From Planctomycetaceae bacterium (GTDB lineage Bacteria; Planctomycetota; Planctomycetia; Pirellulales; Lacipirellulaceae), in NCBI GenBank assembly GCA_002702655.1, contig PABB01000070.1:1-64000 (forward strand): a stretch of DNA of 64,000 nt, in the 5' to 3' direction. Below are positions 36,919 to 44,254 of the stretch, in pieces. Position numbers and translations under genes: made by a program. The notes under the pieces were generated by a model that saw only the letters and a list, made by a program, of their open reading frames with translations, searched no databases and was not told where the DNA came from. Position 1 is the first letter of the stretch; the number at the start of each line of letters is the position of its first letter.

Positions 36919-37557
36919 TCAGCCGTTGGCTGCGGGCCCCTCCTGGGAGGCCGCTATCAACTCCTGCAATCTCGGCGTGACGATCTGCGATAGCAGCTGC
37001 ACAACCGACGCGGGGGTCACTTCAACGGTTCCGTCGGCGATCTTGTACTCGAATCCCGCGGTCGCCAGGGCGCCATGCAACTCGACCGACAGCTTGGCCT
37101 GCCCCTCTCTCCGGCGGAATGATGCGATTGCCCAATCAGTCAGCTTGCGTTCCATTGGCCTGGTCACATTCAGTTCGATGATCTGCTCGCCCGCGGCGTC
37201 CGACCGGGCGTAGGCCGAGGCAACCTCGCGGATCAGTTCCTGAAGGAAGTCCGCGTCATCGAGAGTTGTCGCAGAAGCCTGCGTCAGCAGTCGGTTGATC
37301 GCGTGGCTGAGCACGTCGCGGAGTCGAGCGATCGTGTCGCGTGCGGCCAGCTCGAGATCGGTTCGCGTGCGCTGAAGCGTCTTCTCGCGCTGCCGCTCGG
37401 CGTCTTCCACGATGCGGCGCGCTCTTGCCTCGGCGTCGCGCAGCATCTGCTCGGCATCTTGCAGCGCCGCAGAACGAATTCGCTCCGCTTCTTTGCGCCC
37501 TGCCTCGACGCCGTCCGACTTGAGCGTTTCGACAAAGGACTGAACAGTATGAGCCAT
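36919..37557 (-). CDS. atpE: V-type ATPase subunit E (peripheral stalk)
   Basis: A 212-residue peripheral-stalk subunit. The N-terminal half is a long charged coiled coil (KEAERIRSAALQDAEQMLRDAEARARRIVEDAERQREKTLQRTRTDLELAARD) and the C-terminal half is a globular alpha/beta domain (FEYKIADGTVEVTPASVVQLLSQIVTPRLQELI) as in the family. ATG 37557 is chosen because GGAAGG lies seven bases upstream; the ORF extends to 37584. There is a 158-base gap to the DUF2764 gene. Confidence 0.85.
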   Translation of the reverse strand: MAHTVQSFVETLKSDGVEAGRKEAERIRSAALQDAEQMLRDAEARARRIVEDAERQREKTLQRTRTDLELAARDTIARLRDVLSHAINRLLTQASATTLDDADFLQELIREVASAYARSDAAGEQIIELNVTRPMERKLTDWAIASFRRREGQAKLSVELHGALATAGFEYKIADGTVEVTPASVVQLLSQIVTPRLQELIAASQEGPAANG

Positions 37558-37682
37558 TTGATGACCTTCCCTCACGCCGAGCATTGACGAACTCCTAGAT
37601 CCTCGGATCGCTGTTACGCGGGCGGACCACGGGAGTCGGCAGGCAAAGACAACTCTCCAATGAGAACGAACAGCGCCCAGCC

Positions 37683-38159
37683 TCAGCTCGCATGACTGGT
37701 CCGCCTTTCGAGGGAATTCGCGTTCTCCAGCACGTGCTTCGCCCGTTCTCCCATGGTCCTGATCGCTTCCAGGAGACGCGTGAAAGTGTGGTACTGCTGA
37801 TGTTCCAATGCGTCGAATCCTTCCGCCTCAAGCTGCGTTAGTTGGGTGGCGGTGTCACGGTAGTATGCGCCGCCCACGGCACGGGCCTCGTCCATCGCGT
37901 CGAAGTACACTTCGCGCAACGCATCCATGCGACTCTTTTCCTTGAGCAGATTCCGGACGTATTGGGCCTGTCGCTGGCGCAGTTCAGCCTGCACATTCGT
38001 GAGCAACGTCTCGTCCGAACTGCAAAGCTCATCGAGCAATTCCTCCAATCGCTCGGCATCATCAATCGTGCTGGCGGCGTGCTGAAAGTAGGCAAGCAAT
38101 TCTTGCGTCAGATCTTGCTCGCGCCCCCGATAGACCTTCGGAAATTCTGACGAGTTCAT
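37683..38159 (-). CDS. Helical protein of unknown function upstream of the V-ATPase operon
   Basis: A 158-residue soluble protein, almost wholly helical and charged (QDLTQELLAYFQHAASTIDDAERLEELLDEL, LRQRQAQYVRNLLKEKSRMDALREVYFDAMDEARAVGGAYYRDTATQL). No signal peptide, membrane segment or catalytic motif is visible, and I do not recognise the family. The ATG has a GAGG upstream. It is encoded 125 bases before subunit E on the same strand, inside the continuous minus-strand run from hpf to atpK. A role as a small stalk/G-like subunit or as an assembly factor is possible but is inference only. Confidence 0.65.
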   Translation of the reverse strand: MNSSEFPKVYRGREQDLTQELLAYFQHAASTIDDAERLEELLDELCSSDETLLTNVQAELRQRQAQYVRNLLKEKSRMDALREVYFDAMDEARAVGGAYYRDTATQLTQLEAEGFDALEHQQYHTFTRLLEAIRTMGERAKHVLENANSLERRTSHAS

Positions 38160-38287
38160 GAGAGCCTCACCTGTTGGGCGGTTCTGCTGCTACGCTATCA
38201 CGCGGTGATTGGGACGGTGTTTCGTTGTTGACGATCCGTTCGCTGCATCGAATTTGAGCGCGAGTGGGCTCGGGGTGCCATTGCCCG

Positions 38288-39529
38288 TCAAACCCCAAAC
38301 ATTCGACGGTACAGGATGTGAGACCCTTGCGCCTCGTCATCGATCAGTTTGTGTTCCTGGCGGCGTAGAGCCTCCTGAGCCCTGGCTGCGCAGTGCTGAG
38401 CTTCCTTGAGTTCGCCGATCCGAGCATGCGCCTTGCTGAGCTGAAGCCAAGCGTTTGCGCACATCCCGTACTCGGCAAGGCAGGCACGATAGTGGTCAAT
38501 CGCCTCGTTGGCCAATCCTTCTCGCAACAGCTCATCGCCATGCTGAAATCGGTCGCACTGCTCTCTGGAAGGATGAGTCGCGCAGAAGGTCGCATCTGCG
38601 CGGGGGACTTCATCTTCGCTCGTCATCCGAATCGGAGATTCAGAGCGGACGGTTATGACTGAGCATGGAAGAACCTGAGCCACGCGCCGCGCCACGCCGC
38701 CGACGAGAATGTGCGCCAGTCCGGTTCGACCGGCCGATCCCATCACGATCAAATCGGCAGCGATTTCCTGCGCCACGTTCACCACCTCGTGCCGCGGATT
38801 GCCCAGTCGAACGACCTTCTCGCTACGAACCAAATGAAAGTCGAACTTACTCAGGAATTCGTCAAACACTTGGTGGTGAGGTTCTCTTCGTTCGGGAGGA
38901 CCTTGCTCCAATGTGCTGCGAAGCTCTGCCAGATGCCCGGCCTTGCCCAATGGCGATTGTGCGACGGTCAGTACGGTCAGCTCGGCATCGAGCTTGCGGG
39001 CAATGTGGATGGCATTGCGGAGCGCCCGAGAAGAAGCGCTCAACATGTCGACGGGGCACAGGATCCGACGAATCGGCGGAGGGTTATTCGGCTTGACGAT
39101 CCAGACCGGCGTGGCGGCCCAACGGCGCAATCGGGCCGCAGTGTTGCCGAGAAACACCTGACCGCTTGGAGATACTTCGCCCGCCCCGACGAAAATCACG
39201 TTGACGTCTCTGCTTTCCGCATAGGCGCCAATTCTCTCGAACGGGTCTCCCTCGGCGAGTACCGTCTCGACACTCCTGACGCCTGCCCCCATGGCCTTCT
39301 GCGCAAGCTCCTCCAAGCGTGCAGACAGCTGTGGGAGATCTTCGTTCGCCTGCTTCTCTGAGGATTCCCCCCATTCGCCAGGCGATTCCTGCGATCGACC
39401 TGGTGACGTCACGTGAACGAAATCGAGCTGCGAGTCAAACTGCCTTGCCACGTAGACCGCCATCTCGACGGCGGCATCCGATACAACGCCAAAATCGGTC
39501 GCCACGAGAATTCTGTCTAGGAGTTTCAT
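38288..39529 (-). CDS. Tandem universal stress protein with C-terminal TPR-like domain
   Basis: A 413-residue cytoplasmic protein with two UspA domains: residues 1-148 (KLLDRILVATDFGVVSDAAVEMAVYVA ... VNVIFVGAGEVSPSGQVFLGNTAARL) and 153-300 (IRRILCPVDMLSASSRALRNAIHIARKL ... LIVMGSAGRTGLAHILVGGVARRV). The second has the ATP-binding pattern GSAGRTG followed by GG; the first is more degenerate. Residues about 325-400 are extra: a TPR-like pair of helices (DRFQHGDELLREGLANEAIDHYRACLAEYG, ANAWLQLSKAHARIGELKEAQHCAARA). Usp proteins bind ATP and support survival in growth arrest. GGAGG precedes ATG 39529. It is encoded between the other Usp and the V-ATPase genes. Confidence 0.87.
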   Translation of the reverse strand: MKLLDRILVATDFGVVSDAAVEMAVYVARQFDSQLDFVHVTSPGRSQESPGEWGESSEKQANEDLPQLSARLEELAQKAMGAGVRSVETVLAEGDPFERIGAYAESRDVNVIFVGAGEVSPSGQVFLGNTAARLRRWAATPVWIVKPNNPPPIRRILCPVDMLSASSRALRNAIHIARKLDAELTVLTVAQSPLGKAGHLAELRSTLEQGPPERREPHHQVFDEFLSKFDFHLVRSEKVVRLGNPRHEVVNVAQEIAADLIVMGSAGRTGLAHILVGGVARRVAQVLPCSVITVRSESPIRMTSEDEVPRADATFCATHPSREQCDRFQHGDELLREGLANEAIDHYRACLAEYGMCANAWLQLSKAHARIGELKEAQHCAARAQEALRRQEHKLIDDEAQGSHILYRRMFGV

Positions 39530-39660
39530 GGCATTCCTCCTCTCCTGTGACGGGAAAGCATGTGCGTGTCTTCTTGCTGGGCAAGCATCGCGAGCAATCA
39601 GAACGGGGTAGTTAGATGAGGGAATACTCCTGTTCGGTTGTCAGGGCCAGCACCGGATCC

Positions 39661-40581
39661 TTATGAAGCGAGCGTCACCGGCGATGCAAATCCGGTCGGC
39701 TTCACCGCCAATACCGAACACGGAATCTGCGGCAGCAGTCGCTCCGCCGTGTTTCCCGTGATGAAGCCAGCGATGCCCGACCGCCCAACTGTGCCCATAA
39801 CCACCAACTCGATGTCATACTCCTCAATCGTTCGCAAGATCGCCTCGTCAGCCGACGTTGCGACAACATGCACCAAAGGCGGCGGTTCAAGGTCGTATTC
39901 GTTCGCCTGAGCTAAGATTCGACGTTCGGCGTCGACGCGGGTCATCTCGCCCCATGGAGTCTCGCTGCTGGCCGAATGTCCGCCTCCTAGCGCCGATGGA
40001 TTCAACGCATGCAGGACGTGCAACGTTGCACCGTGCAGCCGCGCCAGCGAGCAACCAAGCGCCATGGCCGACTCCCCTACCGGCCGCAGATCATGGGCGA
40101 CGAGAATCGTCTTGATGTCGATGTGCTGTTGGGGCTGCGTGATCCAAACGGGGCACGGACACTTGCGCAGCAGCTTGACGCCCGTGCTGCCCACGAAGAA
40201 GCTTTTTGTTGCGCCGAGATGACGAGTCCCCGCCACAACCAGGTCGTGTCTGTGCTGCAGGACGCGACGAATGATCTCGATCCAGCTCTTGCCGAAACGC
40301 ACCGCATGGTCGGCCGCGACGCCCTCGGCACGAGCTTGCGACGCAAGACGGCAGAGTATGTCTTTTGCTTCGGCTACCACGCAGGAGTCCTGCTCGACGA
40401 GCCTCTGCGCAGCGAACGAAATGTCTATCGCATATAAGTACGTCAGCCGCGCAGAATTGAGCCTCGCTATCCAGCAGGCTCGCTTGACTGCCTCTTCCGT
40501 GGGGGGCGACAAGTCGGGCGATACCCATCGATCACCCTGCGAGAGATCGACGCCCACGAGTATGTCTTGAAATCGATCCAT
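39661..40581 (-). CDS. Tandem-domain universal stress protein
   Basis: A 306-residue protein from ATG 40581 (GGGAGG eight bases upstream), made of two UspA domains: residues about 1-150 (MDRFQDILVGVDLSQGDRW ... DLVVAGTRHLGATKSFFVGSTGVKLL) and 158-300 (IDIKTILVAHDLRPVGESAMALGCSLA ... ELVVMGTVGRSGIAGFITGNTAERLL). The second domain has the nucleotide-binding G-x-x-G pattern in MGTVGRSG followed by TGNTAE. Such tandem Usps are induced in stasis or energy limitation. It lies 35 bases downstream of csrA in the same direction and is likely in one transcript with hpf and csrA. Confidence 0.9.
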   Translation of the reverse strand: MDRFQDILVGVDLSQGDRWVSPDLSPPTEEAVKRACWIARLNSARLTYLYAIDISFAAQRLVEQDSCVVAEAKDILCRLASQARAEGVAADHAVRFGKSWIEIIRRVLQHRHDLVVAGTRHLGATKSFFVGSTGVKLLRKCPCPVWITQPQQHIDIKTILVAHDLRPVGESAMALGCSLARLHGATLHVLHALNPSALGGGHSASSETPWGEMTRVDAERRILAQANEYDLEPPPLVHVVATSADEAILRTIEEYDIELVVMGTVGRSGIAGFITGNTAERLLPQIPCSVLAVKPTGFASPVTLAS

Positions 40582-40616
40582 GGAAATGCCTCCCATGTCA
40601 AGAGGCTACGCAACAA

Positions 40617-40820
40617 TCAGTGCTCCGCGTCTCGCGGCTCTGTCCTGGAACAGCCCGCCGTTGATGGCAAGTTGTCACGCAACTCGCCGCGGAGAACCAC
40701 GATTGACTTCGGAGCTTGAATCCCAAGGCGAACGCGTTCTCCTCGGACTGCAATGACGTTGACGACGACATTGCTTCCGATCCGAATCGACTCAGTCGGC
40801 CTCCGCGAGAGAACAAGCAT
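40617..40820 (-). CDS. csrA: Carbon storage regulator CsrA
   Basis: A 67-residue RNA-binding dimer that represses or activates translation by binding GGA motifs in leaders. The N-terminal strand MLVLSRRPTESIRIG, the core VRLGIQAPKSI and the Arg near the fifth strand (VVLRGEL) are the family signatures. A ribosome-binding site AAGGAAG precedes ATG 40820. The last residues (STAGCSRTEPRDAEH) are unusual in length and composition but tails vary. It sits between hpf (19 bases upstream) and usp. Confidence 0.93.
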   Translation of the reverse strand: MLVLSRRPTESIRIGSNVVVNVIAVRGERVRLGIQAPKSIVVLRGELRDNLPSTAGCSRTEPRDAEH

Positions 40821-40839
40821 GGCGGTCTTCCTTTCGAAT

Positions 40840-41211
40840 TCAGCTGTCTTGTGGAGCTCCGTCGTATTCTCTCAGCGTTCTGTCGCTGGTTGCCGACGCA
40901 CGGCGTACTTCGCGTCGCAGCTCTAGCTTGCGCTGAACGGCTCGCCCAATTCGATCCGCAGCCATGGCGATCGCCGGTTCGATCACCGCATCCGTGGCTG
41001 CGGCCCGCAACTCGCCGCCGCGTTTGATCAACACGGCAATCTCGCACCGCTTGTCCACGCCGCCCCGCACGCCATTGACGTCCTCGATCAGAACGGACAC
41101 CCGCGAGACTTGAGGGCTGAATCGACTTAGGGCATAGTGAACTCGCCGTTCAATAAGGTCGTGAAGTTGACTGGTAAGGCCGATGCGAGCAGTCCGCACT
41201 TTCAGATTCAT
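40840..41211 (-). CDS. hpf: Ribosome hibernation/modulation factor (HPF/RaiA family)
   Basis: A 123-residue short-form protein that inactivates or protects ribosomes in stationary phase. Landmarks are MNLKVRTARIGLTSQLHDLIERRVHYALSRF and IEDVNGVRGGVDKRCEIAV, the typical D-V-N-G-x-x-G-G-V-D-K motif. ATG 41211 is chosen for its AAGGAG nine bases upstream; the longer frame from 41322 adds an unrelated leader that would overlap the divergent promoter region. First gene of the minus-strand hpf-csrA-usp-usp-V-ATPase run. Confidence 0.88.
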   Translation of the reverse strand: MNLKVRTARIGLTSQLHDLIERRVHYALSRFSPQVSRVSVLIEDVNGVRGGVDKRCEIAVLIKRGGELRAAATDAVIEPAIAMAADRIGRAVQRKLELRREVRRASATSDRTLREYDGAPQDS

Positions 41212-41340
41212 ACGCCTAGTCTCCTTAAGAAACGGCATGGCAACATGGCCGTGGGTTGTACGACAAGCAAGGCGTTCGTCGTCCCCCACTTTTCTTATAC
41301 GAGACCTCCGAGCGCTAGACAAAGCGACTTTGCGGACTGG

Positions 41341-41361
41341 ACATATAGATAATGTCTATGT
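41341..41361. promoter_or_regulatory. Imperfect palindrome between nhaR and hpf, candidate LysR-type site
   Basis: An AT-rich interrupted palindrome, ACATATAGA ... TCTATGT, occupies these 21 bases and ends 12 bases before the ATG of nhaR. LysR-type regulators usually bind such dyads in their own divergent promoter regions. No -35/-10 call is made. Confidence 0.4.
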
Positions 41362-41373
41362 ACCGTGAAATAC

Positions 41374-42273
41374 ATGGATTGGCTCAACTACCACCATCTG
41401 CGCTACTTCTGGATCGTCGCCCGCGAGGGCAGCATCGCCAAAGCTGTCGAAGAAGCGGATGTGGCGCAGCCCACCATCAGCAAGCAAATCCGACAACTGG
41501 AGTCTTCGCTCGGCGACAAGCTGTTTAAGAAATCGGGTCGCAATCTCGTCTTGACTGAGTTCGGGCAGGGCGTCTTCCGGTATGCCGAAGAGATTTTCTC
41601 AGTCGGAAGAGAACTGCAGAACGCCGTGGCGGGAACGCCGGGCGTGCGGCCGGTGAAGTTTGAAGTCGGCTTGCCGGACGTCCTGCCGAAGTCCGTGTGC
41701 CATCGCCTTCTCAAGCCCGCACTGTCAATCGCGGATGAGCTGCAAATCGTCTGCCACGAAGGCGGCCACGATGATCTCGTTGGCGAGTTGGCGTTGCATC
41801 GACTTGATCTCGTGCTTTCTAATGCGCCAGCCAGCCCCATCGCACACATCCGGGCCTTCAATCATCTACTCGGCGAGTGCGGCGTCTCCTTCTTCGCGAC
41901 GGCCCCGCTAGCGCGCAAGCATCGGCGTCGCTTTCCGCGATCGCTTGACGGAGCGCCGATGTTGCTGCCGACTCGAAAAACGGCCGTTCGCCGCGACCTC
42001 GACCAGTGGTTCTACGCATCTGACATTCGCCCCAAGGTCGTCGGCGAGTTTCAGGACCGAGCTTTGATGAAAGTCTTCGGCCAGGACGGCATTGGCTTGT
42101 TCCCGGGCCCGTCAATTGTTGAAAAAGAGATTTGCCAACAGCACGCAGTGCGCGTCGTCGGTCGAATTGAAGATATCACGGAAAAGTACTACGCGATCTC
42201 CGTGGAACGACGCCTCCGGCATCCTGCAATTGTCGCGATTTGTGAAGCAGCTAGAGAGATGCTCTTCCGATGA
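41374..42273 (+). CDS. nhaR: NhaR-like LysR-family transcriptional activator
   Basis: A 299-residue regulator. MDWLNYHHLRYFWIVAREGSIAKAV is the usual NhaR N-terminus, followed by the helix-turn-helix core (ADVAQPTISKQIRQLESSLGDKLF) and GRNLVLTEFGQGVFRYAEEIF. The effector domain reads VGLPDVLPKSVCHRLLKPAL. The protein ends HPAIVAICEAAREMLFR. In other bacteria NhaR activates a Na+/H+ antiporter in response to Na+ and alkaline pH. A GTG at 41365 extends the frame by three residues; ATG 41374 fits the family. It is divergent from hpf across a short gap with a palindrome; no nhaA is next to it here, though a Kef-type antiporter is about 12 kb away. Confidence 0.88.
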   Translation: MDWLNYHHLRYFWIVAREGSIAKAVEEADVAQPTISKQIRQLESSLGDKLFKKSGRNLVLTEFGQGVFRYAEEIFSVGRELQNAVAGTPGVRPVKFEVGLPDVLPKSVCHRLLKPALSIADELQIVCHEGGHDDLVGELALHRLDLVLSNAPASPIAHIRAFNHLLGECGVSFFATAPLARKHRRRFPRSLDGAPMLLPTRKTAVRRDLDQWFYASDIRPKVVGEFQDRALMKVFGQDGIGLFPGPSIVEKEICQQHAVRVVGRIEDITEKYYAISVERRLRHPAIVAICEAAREMLFR

Positions 42274-42637
42274 CATTGCATCGCCTAAGAATTAGTCAAA
42301 GCACGATTCCTACGCCCCACTTTCTCCGACGACGAACAGCTGAAAACGCGGCATCTTGACAGCAGCAACTGTGATATCCAACGCCCTCGTGCTTCGAACA
42401 CATTGCATTTGATCCCGCTTCATCGACGCCTGCACTCACCACTCCGCACCCCGCTGAAGTGAGGCCACTGCCCGCAGTTCGCTATCGCCCGAATGGAACG
42501 CGGGTGCATCGACTAGTGCGACTTGGCTCAATTCATTGAACGCACAGTTCACTTTGATTGGGACCGTTTCTCGACGATGTCTGCCGTTGGCCGAGCCCTG
42601 GGATTTCACTTGTTGGGTACGAGTTCACGATTGCAGT
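42274..42637. other. Gap downstream of nhaR, nothing recognised
   Basis: These 364 bases show no supportable frame with a start, no tRNA-like fold and no hairpin with a T-run. The base composition is visibly more AT-rich than the sulfatase region. nhaR and the DUF1772 gene converge on it. Confidence 0.4.
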
Positions 42638-43132
42638 TCACAGCTTTAGCAGCAGGACGATCAACAGAGCGGATGCCGCACTCGCGAACAACGTCCTGAT
42701 TGCATTCCACCGATTCCATCGCGGCTCGAAGTCGGCGCGTGCAAGTTGCCGATCTCGTTCACTCATCGCGTCGACATCGAGCGTTTGCAGCTTGTTGTTG
42801 AGCGGAATGTTGATTGTGATTGTGGGCGCCTGCACGGCAAGCAGGTACAAACTCGCGGCGACTAGCAACAGCAACCGCTTGCCACTGGACAGCTCAGCAA
42901 TCCCCAAGCCCGTGGCGACAATCAGGGCCAAGCCCGAGCCGACCCAGACCAACAGGAAGAGGGGCTGGTTGTTCTGGATAACGCGGTCCATGACCTGAAA
43001 GGCTCGGATGAATTCGCCATCGTTCAAATCCTTGATGCCAGGCATTACAACGACCGCAAAGGCGAACACGAAGCCCGCCACGAGAGAACAGAGTAGCGTC
43101 GCAACAATCAAGACAATTTCGAAGATCCCCAC
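42638..43132 (-). CDS. DUF1772-family membrane protein
   Basis: A 164-residue inner-membrane protein with four hydrophobic segments (IFEIVLIVATLLCSLVAGFVFAFAVVVMP, LFLLVWVGSGLALIVATGLGI, LLLLVAASLYLLAVQ, TLFASAASALLIVLLLKL). The motifs MPGIKDLNDGEFIRAFQVMDRVIQN, TITINIPLNNKLQTLD and FEPRWNRWNAIRT match the DUF1772 (anthrone oxygenase-like) family, whose bacterial members have no defined role. I choose GTG 43132, with GAGG five bases upstream, because it gives the family's normal length. The ORF's first 51 codons (to 43285) look non-homologous. Confidence 0.75.
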   Translation of the reverse strand: MGIFEIVLIVATLLCSLVAGFVFAFAVVVMPGIKDLNDGEFIRAFQVMDRVIQNNQPLFLLVWVGSGLALIVATGLGIAELSSGKRLLLLVAASLYLLAVQAPTITINIPLNNKLQTLDVDAMSERDRQLARADFEPRWNRWNAIRTLFASAASALLIVLLLKL

Positions 43133-43380
43133 TTTAGCCTCGCTACTTGAGAACGTCTCGCAAATCTCTATGAAGGCATTTGAGCAATTGTCGAGTGATT
43201 GCAGAAGCAGCCTTCCACACGAAACGCGACCAATCGGTTTCTTCAATTCGAAGACGCAGTCAAGCCCGTCCTTGACTCCGAGCACTAGAAGACATGGTCA
43301 TCATGCGGGAACAGCAATACCTTGGCGCAACCTGCTGAGGTGTCGCCACCGGTGTCGATTCGCCCTCGGTGTAAGTCGCA

Positions 43381-43557
43381 TACCAGCTGCTCGACTGCCC
43401 GTGGTACGCGTCCAAGACAGAGCCGTCGTTCGCCGACATGCTCGCCACGCTCCGCCGGCAGAGCGTGCGGCGGAAGGTTTTCGAACTGGCCCTCCGCGGG
43501 TCAGGGTCGCGAAAAATCAAACAACTCCTGGAAAATTCGCTCGCCATTGCGGCGTGA
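43381..43557 (+). pseudogene. Possible transposase C-terminal remnant
   Basis: The plus frame from 43381 to the TGA at 43555-43557 reads PWYASKTEPSFADMLATLRR near its start and ends LLENSLAIAA. The W-Y-x-x-K-x-x-P-S-F-A-D-M-L-x-x-L-R-R pattern resembles C-terminal segments of bacterial transposases as I remember them, but I cannot name the IS family. The frame has stops just upstream, so no start or catalytic domain exists. The surrounding stretch 43133-43685 has no intact gene. Confidence 0.35.
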
Positions 43558-43685
43558 AGTGCAAAAGGCGAACTGAGAGGGAGCCGAGCTGGTGCAGAAC
43601 AAGTGCAAAAGCCGCCCAGTTTGCCACGCCGACGGTTGGCAGGTAAGATTCGAGGCAGCGATTCCGTGGCAAAGCGTCAACTTCT

Positions 43686-44114
43686 ATGGCTTCCAAGATT
43701 ACCAACGCACTGCTGGCTCTGCTGGTTTGTTGCTGCCCGATTTGGTGCGGAGCGGGAATCTGTTCGTCGGCAGAGGACGGCTGCACCGAAGAAGTTGCCC
43801 AACGAAAGTGCTGTCATCACTGCCAAGAGAATGCTTCTGCTCCCGGTGACCGAACGCCCGACAACAGCCCGGACGTGCCTCACGATGATTCTCCCTGCGG
43901 CACTTGTCAGTGCTTCTGCGGGGGAGCAGTCGTCGAGCATCGGGCCGCGCTTCTCGACGAGCACCATGTCGTGTCGCACGAGTACGTTCGTGTCGCGAAC
44001 GATGTCGTGCCGGAACTGCTTTTGAGCCAGAGTCTGCAAGCTGCAAACTCTCACAACGGAAGCCTCTCTCCCGGTCGACGACTGTGCATTCTGCACATGT
44101 CGCTGCTGATTTGA
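43686..44114 (+). CDS. Cys-rich secreted protein, leader of the export cluster
   Basis: A 142-residue exported protein with a signal peptide (MASKITNALLALLVCCCPIW). It has about 14 cysteines; in the mature part they cluster as KCCHHC (41-46) and CGTCQCFCGG (71-80), mixed with His residues, a composition suited to metal binding or multiple disulfides. No family is recognised with certainty, though similar small Cys-rich proteins lead metal-efflux clusters in planctomycetes. The stop at 44114 lies about 140 bases before the first permease of the five-gene export system on the same strand. A metal-sensing or metal-buffering role is inference. Confidence 0.65.
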   Translation: MASKITNALLALLVCCCPIWCGAGICSSAEDGCTEEVAQRKCCHHCQENASAPGDRTPDNSPDVPHDDSPCGTCQCFCGGAVVEHRAALLDEHHVVSHEYVRVANDVVPELLLSQSLQAANSHNGSLSPGRRLCILHMSLLI

Positions 44115-44254
44115 ATTCAGCTCGTGCGATTCGTTGACGTAGCGGTCAACATTCGCGCACGACAGCCGCGTTCGCCTCACGGTTCGGCGACTTGAGTCTC
44201 CCGCAGGCCCAAGTCCTCCGTGTCATCAGCATTGCCCTGGACGATTCAACCGCG

